Assembly (NCBI GenBank): GCA_029263125.1
Contig: JAJCYD010000033.1
Span: 62,001 to 126,000 of the forward strand
Source of the DNA: Solirubrobacteraceae bacterium
GTDB lineage: Bacteria; Actinomycetota; Thermoleophilia; Solirubrobacterales; Solirubrobacteraceae
Length of the DNA: 64,000 nt
Reading direction: 5' to 3'
Shown: positions 1 to 6,536 of the stretch, piece after piece
Layout: each line of letters begins with the position of its first letter
Numbering within the stretch: the first letter of the stretch is position 1
The notes under the pieces: generated by a model
The model's database searches: none
The model's input: only the letters and a program-made list of their open reading frames with translations
What the model was told of the DNA's origin: nothing
Translations under genes and position numbers: made by a program

Positions 1-804
1 TGGCACCGCCGTGAACTTCCCGCGGCGCGCGAGCAGTGCCACCATCCGAGCGCTGGCCGCCAGGCGCTCGGCCTCCGCGTCGCTGTCGGCGCACAGCGCC
101 CAGACGGCCACGGCGGTCTGCGGTCGAGCCGAGCGCATGGAGGGCGCGAAGCGCTCGCGGTAGCGCTGCACGATGTCCACGCCGCCACCCGGGTTGATGA
201 AGTCGCCGAACGCGTAGGGCAGTCCGAGCTCGGCCGCCCAGATCGCGCTCTGCGGCGAGGATCCCAGCAGCCACGGCTCCGGGCCTCCGGGCCGCCCCGC
301 CAGGCGCGCCGGCAGTCCCGCGAACAGATGCCCGTCGGGCAGCCGGTCGTCGAGCAGCGCGAGCAGTTCGGAGAGCTGCTCGCCGAAGTCATCGGGCGCC
401 GGGTGGTTGCGATCGCGCTGCATCGCAAACTGCGTGACCGGATCGTCGGTTCCGTCCGTGCGGCCGATCCCGAGGTCGACGCGGCCGGGGAAGAGGGCGC
501 TGAGCACGCTGAAGGTCTCGGCGACCTTGAACGGGCTGTAGTGCGGGAGCATGACGCCGCCGCTGCCCACGCGCAGACGCGAGGTGATCGACGCGATCGG
601 ACCGATCAGGGCCTCGGGACTGGTTCCGGCGAGCATCGGGCTGGCGTGATGCTCGGCCAGCCAATAGCGGTGATAGCCGTGCTCGTCGGCGAGACGGGCG
701 AGGTCGAGCGTGTCGCGCAACGCCTGCGCGCCCGTCGAACCCAGCGCGATCGGGGATTGGTCCAGCACGCCGATGCGCAGCCGCGATGGCGCTGAAGCGC
801 TCAT
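1..804 (-). CDS. LLM-class (luciferase-like) flavin-dependent oxidoreductase, 3' end cut by window
   Basis: The minus-strand frame opens with ATG at 804 and runs off the left edge, giving about 268 residues without the C-terminus. The start reads RLRIGVLDQSPIALGST, followed by the block with YWLAEHHASPMLAGTSPE, LRVGSGGVMLPHYSP and GRVDLGIGRTDG. These are hallmarks of the bacterial luciferase-like monooxygenase family, which uses reduced FMN or F420 in a TIM barrel. The AEHH and GSGGVMLPH blocks place it with the MsnO8-type subgroup of the family. The substrate cannot be told from sequence. It faces away from the divergent MerR gene and shows no obvious link to the gas-oxidation genes. Confidence 0.85.
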   Translation of the reverse strand, partial: MSASAPSRLRIGVLDQSPIALGSTGAQALRDTLDLARLADEHGYHRYWLAEHHASPMLAGTSPEALIGPIASITSRLRVGSGGVMLPHYSPFKVAETFSVLSALFPGRVDLGIGRTDGTDDPVTQFAMQRDRNHPAPDDFGEQLSELLALLDDRLPDGHLFAGLPARLAGRPGGPEPWLLGSSPQSAIWAAELGLPYAFGDFINPGGGVDIVQRYRERFAPSMRSARPQTAVAVWALCADSDAEAERLAASARMVALLARRGKFTAVP

Positions 805-852
805 CGCGCGAACAGCCGGGGAGCGGGATCAGGCGAGCATGTGCCAAGCCGC

Positions 853-884
853 TTGACCTGACACCACGGTGGCAGGTGTACCTT
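853..884 (+). promoter_or_regulatory. MerR-type promoter/operator with near-leaderless start
   Basis: A TTGACC -35 box (853-858) is followed 18-20 bp later by a TGTACC/TACCTT -10 (877-884). The inverted half-sites ACCT (856-859) and AGGT (874-877) lie in the spacer. Long spacers carrying a dyad are typical of promoters bound by MerR proteins. The ATG of the MerR gene is at 891, only about 7-9 nt past the -10, so the transcript is probably leaderless or nearly so. Confidence 0.55.
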
Positions 885-890
885 CGATGC

Positions 891-1307
891 ATGGGACTCA
901 CCGTCAAGCAGGTAGCCGATCGTGTCGGGCTGCCGAGCCGCACCGTGCGCTACTACGACCACATCGGCCTGGTGCGCGCCGAGGACCGCAGCGGCACCGG
1001 ATATCGGCTCTACGGAGCGCAAGACGAAGGCCGGCTGCGGTTCGTGCGCAGCGCCAAGCGGCTCGGATTCTCGCTCGACGAGATTCGCGGCCTGATGGCG
1101 GCCGCGGAGAGCGGATGTGGTGGCACCGAACCGGAGCTCCAGCGGTTGCTGGAGCAGAAGGTGCGGGACATCGACACCACGATTATCGAGCTCACGGCCT
1201 TCCGCAGCCGTCTCGTCGAATACCGCGCGGACAGGCGCGTGTTCGAACACCGCCGTTGCGGTCATGGCGCGTTCTGCGGCTGCCTCGACGACGTCCCTGA
1301 CCCGTAG
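891..1307 (+). CDS. MerR family transcriptional regulator, probably metal-responsive
   Basis: 138 residues starting at ATG 891 (MGLTVKQVADRVGLPSRTVR), a classic winged-helix MerR N-terminus; upstream in-frame codons have no MerR character. The DNA-binding domain spans about residues 1-70, followed by a long dimerisation helix. Cysteines sit in ESGCGGTEPEL before that helix and in a C-terminal RRCGHGAFCGCLDD tail, consistent with thiolate metal sensing as in CueR/ZntR/MerR relatives. The metal cannot be predicted. A Cys-rich small protein follows 30 bp downstream and is the likely target, together with autoregulation through the overlapping promoter. Confidence 0.88.
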   Translation: MGLTVKQVADRVGLPSRTVRYYDHIGLVRAEDRSGTGYRLYGAQDEGRLRFVRSAKRLGFSLDEIRGLMAAAESGCGGTEPELQRLLEQKVRDIDTTIIELTAFRSRLVEYRADRRVFEHRRCGHGAFCGCLDDVPDP

Positions 1308-1337
1308 TACCAATCGAATCGACGAAAGGTGATCCAT

Positions 1338-1538
1338 ATGTCATGCCAATGCGCCACCCCGACGGCCTCCCCGAGCGACGCCGACAGCACGACCAGCGGA
1401 TGCGGCTGCGTCACGAGCTCGGCCGGCGGATGCCAGTGCGCGAGCTGCGCCCCGTCCCCGTCTGCTGATGCGCCGAGCATCGAGGAGATCGTCTCCGGTC
1501 TCGACGAGCGCCTGCGCAAGCTCGAGGCCGGCGTCTGA
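1338..1538 (+). CDS. Small cysteine-rich metallothionein-like protein
   Basis: 66 residues. The start is ATG 1338, with an AAAGG ribosome site at 1324-1328. The first 35 residues hold eight cysteines in C-x-C and C-x-x-C spacing (SCQCATP, SGCGCVTS, GGCQCASC) in a Ser/Thr/Gly linker. The C-terminal 25 residues look like a short amphipathic helix (IEEIVSGLDERLRKLEAG). The arrangement suggests metal binding or buffering in the cytoplasm, and the MerR gene immediately upstream supports a metal response. It is not a recognisable member of a named metallothionein family. A metallochaperone role is equally possible. Confidence 0.7.
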   Translation: MSCQCATPTASPSDADSTTSGCGCVTSSAGGCQCASCAPSPSADAPSIEEIVSGLDERLRKLEAGV

Positions 1539-1556
1539 GGCGCGGCGACCTGCCGA

Positions 1557-2231
1557 TCAGGCGGCAACGTCCGCTTGGGCACACGCCGGGCACAGCCTCC
1601 GGCCCGCCAGCTCGCGGATGCGCGGCTGCATCGTGCCCTCTCCGCATCCGTCGCAGACGACGGTCGGGTAGATCTGGGCCTTCTGGGGGATGTCGTCGAG
1701 CGCGACCTGCTCGACGCGTTGCACCTCGGGCTCGGGCGCGTCGAGGATCTCCTGCGAGCGGAGGCGCTGGAGCTCCTTGAAACGTGTCCGGTCGGCCTCG
1801 CCGGCGTCTCCCGATCTCACCTTCGCGAACAGCTCCAGGCGCTCGGGCTCTGATCCCTGCGTCGTCGGCCGGGCGACGATCCGCACCGCCTTGCCATCAG
1901 AACGCCGGACGAAGGTGTAGGCGTTCTTGCCGTGATCGACGTGGATCAGGTTGCCCTTGCCGAAGGTGCACCCCGTCACGAACTGGATCGCGTCGACCGC
2001 GCACATGTTCGTCTCGACGATGGCGACGACCTCCTCGTCGGCGGAATGCGGGCCGATCTCGCGCACCGCCGCCTCCGCCGCGCGGATGCCGAGCGCCAGC
2101 CCCGGACACATGTGGCCGTGGAAGCGGACGATCTCGTCGACCTGCCGGTTCACATCGCGGCGGCGGGCCTTTGGCGGTGGCGCCTCCATCGAGCAGGCGC
2201 AGGTGGAGTTCGTGGTGGACGTGCTCGTCAT
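1557..2231 (-). CDS. FmdE-family protein with C-terminal zinc ribbon
   Basis: 224 residues. The FmdE domain (about 28-185) begins with VDEIVRFHGHMCPGLALGIR and contains ETNMCAVDAIQFVTGCTFGKGN and an HVDHGKNAY segment, all typical of the family named after formylmethanofuran dehydrogenase subunit E. The C-terminus carries a two-CxxC zinc ribbon (VVCDGCGEG and LCPACAQA). The N-terminus has a short Cys pair (STCACSM). FmdE homologues outside methanogens are linked to molybdenum or tungsten enzymes, but the biochemical role is unsettled. No formylmethanofuran pathway is visible here. The neighbouring CobW GTPase and CooC-type ATPases suggest metal-cofactor handling. A GAAAGG ribosome site precedes the ATG. 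Confidence 0.82.
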   Translation of the reverse strand: MTSTSTTNSTCACSMEAPPPKARRRDVNRQVDEIVRFHGHMCPGLALGIRAAEAAVREIGPHSADEEVVAIVETNMCAVDAIQFVTGCTFGKGNLIHVDHGKNAYTFVRRSDGKAVRIVARPTTQGSEPERLELFAKVRSGDAGEADRTRFKELQRLRSQEILDAPEPEVQRVEQVALDDIPQKAQIYPTVVCDGCGEGTMQPRIRELAGRRLCPACAQADVAA

Positions 2232-2297
2232 GAGGATCCTTTCGTGCGTTCTGAAGCGCGGCGGGCGCGCTCGTCGGCCAGCGTCGACATGCGATCC

Positions 2298-2303
2298 ATT
2301 GTA
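2298..2303 (-). promoter_or_regulatory. Likely -10 box of the FmdE-family gene
   Basis: TACAAT on the minus strand, about 67 nt upstream of the ATG at 2231, is the best -10 in the gap. Just upstream on the same strand is TATGTGACAAACACCCC, a weak relative of the TATGTG...CACA elements at the hydrogenase and CooC promoters. No strong -35 is seen. Confidence 0.4.
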
Positions 2304-2360
2304 GGGGTGTTTGTCACATACCCACGCCGCCTTGGCCTCCGGGACATGACGGCTGCACGA

Positions 2361-3332
2361 TCAGCCGGCCACGCAGCGCTCGAGCTCCTCGCGCCAGCGC
2401 TCGCTCTCCAGATCCTTGCCGATGATGACGATGCGGCTGGTGCGGGGTTCGTCGTCCTCCCAGTCTCGCCCGGGGGCCGATTCGACATAGGTCTGCACGC
2501 CATGAACGATCTGGCGCCGGGACTCACCGGCCATCGCGAGGATCGCCTTGATCCGAAACAGGTCGGGAGCCTTGAGCATCAGCAACCCGCCCAGCCAGCC
2601 CTCGAAGCGTCCCTCGTCCAGGTCGCCTGCCAGCTCGACCGAGAAGATCTCGACGTCGAGATGTTCGTGTTCGTGCACGTGGTCGTCACCGGCCGCGCTC
2701 TCAGCCGCAGCGAGGGAGAAGCGGTCCAGCAGCAGGTCGCCGTCGAGCGTGTCGCGCGCGACGGCGATGACCTGCGCGGTCGGGTTCAGCGCCGCGACGC
2801 GTGCACGGACGCGCCGGACCGCGTCGTCGTCGGCGAGGTCGATCTTGCTGACGACGACATGGGTGGCGAGCTGCACCTGCTGGCGCGCCTCGGGGCTCTC
2901 ATGGCGGTCGAGCTGGTCGAGGGCGTGAACGGCGTCCATGACCGTGACCATGCTGTCCAGGCGCAGGACGTGGGTGATGCTCGCCAGCGCATCGAGGACG
3001 GGGCCCGGATCGGCGAGGCCGCTGGTCTCGACGATGATGCGGTCCAGCTTGCCGGCTGCCTGCTGCAGGCGCCGGATCGCGTCCAGCAGCTCGCCCTGGC
3101 TGGTGCAGCACACGCATCCGTCGGCGATCTCCACGACATCGTCGGTGGCGTCGCCGAGCAGGTCGCCGTCGAGGCCGATGTCGCCGGCCTCGTTGACGAC
3201 GATGCCGATGCGTTCACGACCCGCACGGCTCGTGACGAGTCGGTTGACCAGTGACGTCTTGCCCGCTCCCAGGAAACCGGTGATGACGGTGATCGGAATG
3301 GGTTCCTCGAGGGCCGGCGCCTGCTCGCTCAC
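2361..3332 (-). CDS. CobW/COG0523 family metal-trafficking GTPase
   Basis: 323 residues from a GTG at 3332 with an AAGGA ribosome site. The G1 P-loop is GFLGAGKTS (about 19-27), and the CxCC metal site is ADGCVCCTSQ. A SKIDLADDD segment supplies the guanine-binding region. A His-rich linker (DDHVHEHEHLD) joins the GTPase to a CobW C-terminal domain. Members deliver Zn, Co, Fe or Ni to client proteins at the cost of GTP. No hypB is present in the window, so a role in nickel supply to the hydrogenase is possible but unproven. It shares a transcription direction with the FmdE-like gene. Confidence 0.88.
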   Translation of the reverse strand: MSEQAPALEEPIPITVITGFLGAGKTSLVNRLVTSRAGRERIGIVVNEAGDIGLDGDLLGDATDDVVEIADGCVCCTSQGELLDAIRRLQQAAGKLDRIIVETSGLADPGPVLDALASITHVLRLDSMVTVMDAVHALDQLDRHESPEARQQVQLATHVVVSKIDLADDDAVRRVRARVAALNPTAQVIAVARDTLDGDLLLDRFSLAAAESAAGDDHVHEHEHLDVEIFSVELAGDLDEGRFEGWLGGLLMLKAPDLFRIKAILAMAGESRRQIVHGVQTYVESAPGRDWEDDEPRTSRIVIIGKDLESERWREELERCVAG

Positions 3333-3363
3333 GTGTTCCTTGGCTCCTTCTCGTCGTCGAGTC

Positions 3364-3395
3364 GATCCACCCAGCTAGGTGTGTGGATCATAGTG
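3364..3395 (-). promoter_or_regulatory. Candidate promoter and operator of the CobW gene
   Basis: On the minus strand a CACTAT element (3395-3390) resembling a -10 lies 58 nt upstream of the GTG. Directly after it is an inverted repeat with 7-bp arms GATCCAC and GTGGATC separated by 12 nt (3364-3389). The stretch 3376-3392 (TAGGTGTGTGGATCATA on the plus strand) matches 13872-13888 upstream of the small-membrane-protein cassette at 13 of 17 positions or better. Confidence 0.45.
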
Positions 3396-3462
3396 CCGCA
3401 TGCGCGAGGAGCTTCGCGCAGCCTGGATCACGGCGCCGAAGCGCTCGTGGTCGCTGCGGCCA

Positions 3463-4245
3463 CTACGCGTGCTCGTCGAGCGCGGTCGCCAGCGTCTCGA
3501 TCGCGTGAACCGCCGGGCCATCGGGCGCGCGGTCGAGAATCGACACCCCGGCCCGCTCCGCGTCGCGCACATCGTCGTCAGCGGGCACGATCGCGAGCAG
3601 CCCAACGCCGAGGAAGTCCTCGACGCGCTCGGCGTCGGAGGCGGCAGTCGCCTTGTTGACGACCAGCGAGAACGCGACGTCGTCGCGCATGTCCCTGGAG
3701 ATCCGGATGATGCGGCGTGCCGTCAGCATCGACTGCCATGTCGGCTCGACGACGAGCAGGAAGCGCCGGGCGTAGGGCGCCCAGTCAAACGCGGTCTGGC
3801 GCGGGCCGGCGGGCAGGTCACCAAGGATCACCCAATCGTCCAGCGAACGCACCTGGTCAAGGCGGTGGATGACCTGGTAGAAGGCGTTGTGGGATGCCCG
3901 GTTGGCGGCCAGGCCCTGCCTACCCGTCTTGCCGATCTGCAGCAGCCGCACCCCGTCCGGCGCATCCGTGGCGAATCGCTGCACGGCTCGAGCGGGACCG
4001 ATGCCCTTGACCAGCCGCCAGCGGCCGTCCTCGTCGCGTTCGGCGGCCGCGTTGAGGGGGGCATCGTCGGGGACGCCGGCGCCGAGGCTGAGCGACAACC
4101 CGGGCAGCGGATCGGAATCCAGCGCCAGGACGCGATGTCCTCGCCGCGCCAGTAGGCGGGCGAGCGTCGCCGAGATGACCGACTTGCCCGCTCCCCCCTT
4201 TCCGACGACCGCGAGGCGCATCGCCGCGGGCGTTGCCGGGCTCAT
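3463..4245 (-). CDS. CooC/MinD-type ATPase, member 1 of first pair
   Basis: 260 residues from ATG 4245; the upstream in-frame extension is Arg/Cys-rich shadow sequence from the PadR gene in another frame. A deviant Walker A (VVGKGGAGKSVIS) lies near residues 12-24, followed by ALDSDPLPGLSLSLGA and GDLPAGPRQTAF. This is the P-loop superfamily of MinD, ArsA and CooC. It lacks the CxC nickel motif seen in the partner encoded at 4993-5757. It is closely paralogous to the gene at 26415, sharing GRWRLVKGIGP versus GPWRLRSGIGP and DAPDGVRLLQIGK versus PAPDGVRLMQLGK. It probably acts with the CxC-bearing partner in metal insertion; that is inference. Confidence 0.83.
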   Translation of the reverse strand: MSPATPAAMRLAVVGKGGAGKSVISATLARLLARRGHRVLALDSDPLPGLSLSLGAGVPDDAPLNAAAERDEDGRWRLVKGIGPARAVQRFATDAPDGVRLLQIGKTGRQGLAANRASHNAFYQVIHRLDQVRSLDDWVILGDLPAGPRQTAFDWAPYARRFLLVVEPTWQSMLTARRIIRISRDMRDDVAFSLVVNKATAASDAERVEDFLGVGLLAIVPADDDVRDAERAGVSILDRAPDGPAVHAIETLATALDEHA

Positions 4246-4258
4246 GTGGCGGCTGTCC

Positions 4259-4804
4259 TCAACTACGTCGAGCGCGGGTGCGCTGCCCGGGTTCAAGCGA
4301 GACGAACTCCGAGTATCGGCTGAGGAAGACGCTGAGGATCTTGTCGGTCGTGACCAACGCCTGCGCGGATTCATGCAGGACCTCCATGCCCGCGCGCGTG
4401 ATCTCGTACATGCGCCGGTCGGGGCCGCTGTTGGACTTCTCCCAGACCGAGCGCACCAACTCGTCTGACTCCAGCGCGCGCAGGGCGCGGTACAGCCGGC
4501 CCGGATCGTCGCGACTGAACCCCAGGGGGCGCAGCCGCTCGAGCAAGTCGTAGCCGTGGGCGGGATGCTCGCGCAGCAGCAACAGCAGGCAGGGGCGCAG
4601 GAAGTTCTTCGGGAGAACCTGCGCCGGCGTTTGTGTCTGGTCAGTTGCGATGAGTCGACCCCGCGTGTTCGTGAAGGCATTCAGCCGCGGCTTCGGGTGA
4701 GTCGTGGCACCAGCAGTCAGCGTCGCACTCTCCGTGAGTCGGGCGAGTGAGGTCGGCCATCTCGTCAGCGAACGTTCGCTTGCCGTCCTCCATCCCTGTC
4801 CCAC
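4259..4804 (-). CDS. PadR family transcriptional regulator
   Basis: The PadR winged-helix part is clear: PKNFLRPCLLLLLREHPAH, then GYDLLERLRPLGF, PGRLYRALRALESDELV and PDRRMYEITRAG. The only ATG/GTG/TTG start in frame is ATG 4804, which would give 181 residues and overlap the upstream gene (stop at 4641) by 164 bp with a low-complexity N-terminus. Translation may really begin near 4640 from a non-standard codon coupled to that stop; I could not find one. PadR proteins are dimeric repressors that bind small dyads. Likely targets are the surrounding metal and hydrogenase promoters. A shorter relative and a remnant occur at 15776 and 40452. Confidence 0.8.
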   Translation of the reverse strand: MGQGWRTASERSLTRWPTSLARLTESATLTAGATTHPKPRLNAFTNTRGRLIATDQTQTPAQVLPKNFLRPCLLLLLREHPAHGYDLLERLRPLGFSRDDPGRLYRALRALESDELVRSVWEKSNSGPDRRMYEITRAGMEVLHESAQALVTTDKILSVFLSRYSEFVSLEPGQRTRARRS

Positions 4805-5006
4805 TCAGGCTATAGGAGTCGCCGGAGCGTTCCAACAGGGCATCGGCGACGAACCGATCGAGATACGCCGTCAAGAGGCTCTCGGGCACGGCCAGAAACC
4901 GGCCCAGCTCGACGGCGGTGGGTGTCGAGGAGATGCCCTCGCTGTGCATCCAGTACAGCGCCTGAAGCACCTCGTCGCGGATGCGGAGAACCTCAAGCTC
5001 GTCCAT
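4641..5006 (-). CDS. Hypothetical winged-helix-like protein with C-terminal Cys/His cluster
   Basis: 121 residues from ATG 5006, overlapping the end of the CooC-type gene by 14 bp, so translationally coupled. Residues 1-75 read like a helix-turn-helix unit (RDEVLQALYWMHSEG, TAVELGRFLAVPESLLTAYL, ALLERSGDSYSLSGTG). The tail holds four Cys and several His (HGECDADCWCHDSP, AECLHEHAGSTHR), a plausible metal site. I do not recognise a named family. Position inside a metal-ATPase operon makes a metal-sensing regulator a reasonable hypothesis. Confidence 0.65.
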   Translation of the reverse strand: MDELEVLRIRDEVLQALYWMHSEGISSTPTAVELGRFLAVPESLLTAYLDRFVADALLERSGDSYSLSGTGMEDGKRTFADEMADLTRPTHGECDADCWCHDSPEAAAECLHEHAGSTHRN

Positions 5007-5757
5007 TGGTCCCCCAGGTGTGCGCGAGCTCGTTGATCGGAGCGATCGCGGCCGACTCGGGATTGAAGTCCAGCGGAGCCGTGCCGGCCCGCTCGGCCAG
5101 CGCGAAGGTCTCGTCGAATGGCACCATCGCCGCGATCTCCAGGTCGTGGTTGGAGGCGAACGTCTGAACGGCCTCCATCTCGCGCTCGTCTCGGACCTTG
5201 TTGGCGACGAGGGCCACGCGCTCCAGGCCCAGGTCGTTGGCCAGCGCGGCCATCCGCCGCCCCGTCTCAAGCGACTTGAAGTACGGCTCGACGACGGCGA
5301 GCATGACGTCGGCGTAGCTCGCCGTGCCCCGCGAGAGATGCTCCGGGGAGGCCTCGGTATCGAGGATGCAGACATCGCGATCCTCGTCGGACGCCGCCTC
5401 GATGATCCGGCGCACGGTCGCGTGCATGCTGCACAGGCAACCGGTGTCGGCGTGCTGAGGATGCGCCATCACGAGCAGCTCGACACCGTCGGGGCCCGTG
5501 ACCGAATGCGAGGACTTGATCTCCTCGAGCGTGTGCGTCAGCTGCGCGCCGGCTTCGGTCCTGCGCAGCAGGTTGGACGGCAGCACCGGCATGTGGCTCA
5601 TGCGATCGGCGGGAATGCCGAGTGTCAGCGCGAGGTTCGGGTTTGAGTCCCCGTCGATCGCCAGGACGTTGTAACCGTCGCGGGCAAGTAGCCGCGCCAT
5701 TGTCCCCGAGATCGACGTCTTTCCCGAGCCACCCTTTCCAGCGATAGCGAGTTTCAT
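4993..5757 (-). CDS. CooC-type nickel-insertion ATPase, CxC-bearing member of first pair
   Basis: 254 residues from ATG 5757 (MKLAIAGKGGSGKTSISGT). The deviant Walker A is at residues 7-14. The switch region AIDGDSNPNLALTLG is followed by the CxC motif in DTGCLCSMHATVRRII (Cys107 and Cys109), then LDTEASPEHLSRGTA. CooC proteins dimerise around nickel through this CxC and drive nickel insertion into Ni-CODH. No cooS is present here and the CO dehydrogenase in the window is the Mo-Cu type, so the likely client is the [NiFe]-hydrogenase or an unseen enzyme. The paralogue at 27260 keeps Cys107, Cys109 and adds Cys110. Confidence 0.87.
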   Translation of the reverse strand: MKLAIAGKGGSGKTSISGTMARLLARDGYNVLAIDGDSNPNLALTLGIPADRMSHMPVLPSNLLRRTEAGAQLTHTLEEIKSSHSVTGPDGVELLVMAHPQHADTGCLCSMHATVRRIIEAASDEDRDVCILDTEASPEHLSRGTASYADVMLAVVEPYFKSLETGRRMAALANDLGLERVALVANKVRDEREMEAVQTFASNHDLEIAAMVPFDETFALAERAGTAPLDFNPESAAIAPINELAHTWGTNGRA

Positions 5758-5761
5758 ATCG

Positions 5762-5805
5762 ACCACAGTAGCCGACTTGATCTGTGGTTGCCACACATAG
5801 TGCGG
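5762..5805 (-). promoter_or_regulatory. Candidate promoter and operator of the CooC-type gene
   Basis: Minus strand: CACTAT (5802-5797) 40 nt upstream of the ATG, followed by the dyad TGTGG-N3-CCACA (5783-5795). A second inverted repeat has arms ACCACAG (5762-5768) and CTGTGGT (5782-5788). The architecture, a -10-like CACTAT then 7-bp arms 12-13 nt apart, repeats that of the CobW promoter. The 13-mer at 5791-5803 recurs exactly at 23728-23740 in front of the FtsH gene. Confidence 0.45.
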
Positions 5806-5814
5806 CGGGGGCCG

Positions 5815-6399
5815 TCAGGACGACGCCACCGCATCGTCGGGAGCCGGAATCTCCTCGCACGCCGCGACGAAGAAGCCGTACATCCAGGCGCGCTTGAGGT
5901 CGGCCGGATCGCCGTCGACGGGGTCCTCGCGATCCTGCAGGAGCTCCTCGATGCTGCGTCGCGCGACGTAGTGGCGCACGTGCCCGCCGGGTCCGGGGAC
6001 CTGCCAGCTCATCGCGGCCGGATCGTCGGGGCTGGGCTTGTTCACCGGCTCGGCATGTGCCAGCTCGGCGCAGAGCGCGGTCAAGGCCGTGTCGTGATCG
6101 GCGCCGTCGACACGGCGCTCCTCGATCATCTCCGTCAGCCGGTCACAACCGCGCCGCGCGGGCTCGAAGAGCTCGACCTCCACGCTTCGGGCGAGATACC
6201 CGGCGACACGAAGATCCTGGTCGAGCTCGGCCTCGTCGGCGCCCGCGAAGGACAGGTCGGGCGTCGTGAGCACCGCGGGTAGGCTCTGCACCGCTCCGGC
6301 CTCCAAGCGTTCCAGGATCTTCTCGTGAACCGCTTCGACGAGCGTCTGCAGCAGCACCGACGTGTTGACCGGGACGAAGCGGCCTTGATCAGTGGACAT
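5815..6399 (-). CDS. Hypothetical protein divergent from the hydrogenase operon
   Basis: 194 residues from ATG 6399, with a GAGG ribosome site; an in-frame upstream extension to 6495 is less likely because it would cross the promoter region. It is acidic and helical, with no signal peptide or TM segment. Recognisable stretches include ARRSIEELLQDRED, RAWMYGFFVAACEE and PGPGGHVRHYVARR. I do not recognise the family. It sits 57 bp upstream of the CooC-type gene in the same direction and is divergent from the hydrogenase, which suggests an accessory role, but nothing in the sequence shows a function. Confidence 0.68.
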   Translation of the reverse strand: MSTDQGRFVPVNTSVLLQTLVEAVHEKILERLEAGAVQSLPAVLTTPDLSFAGADEAELDQDLRVAGYLARSVEVELFEPARRGCDRLTEMIEERRVDGADHDTALTALCAELAHAEPVNKPSPDDPAAMSWQVPGPGGHVRHYVARRSIEELLQDREDPVDGDPADLKRAWMYGFFVAACEEIPAPDDAVASS

Positions 6400-6483
6400 T
6401 GATGAGGATCCTCGCTTCCCGGGGCCAGCCCGTCGGATGGTAGTGCGCCATCGTGCGTCCTGCGCTATGTTGCCGCCAGGGCC

Positions 6484-6528
6484 TATGTGTACCATTCACA
6501 CACCGGGTGTCCAGTCTGGAAGGGAGAG
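6484..6528 (+). promoter_or_regulatory. Hydrogenase operon operator-like dyad and ribosome site
   Basis: The dyad TGTGT-N7-ACACA (6486-6502) lies 35-50 bp ahead of the hydrogenase start, inside TATGTGTACCATTCACACAC. It resembles PadR-type dyads and the other TATGTG...CACA elements in this window. GAAGGGAGAG (6519-6528) is the ribosome site. A convincing -35/-10 pair could not be fixed. Confidence 0.4.
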
Positions 6529-6536
6529 CGCGGCCG

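Noticed and set aside
1932-3254. A 440-codon plus-strand open frame
   Set aside because: Antisense to the FmdE-like and CobW genes, which have clear P-loop and metal motifs.
4993-5757. ParA/MinD chromosome-partition role for the CooC-type ATPases
   Set aside because: The CxC motif, the pairing and the hydrogenase/CODH setting fit metal insertion better; no parB or parS-like site is present.
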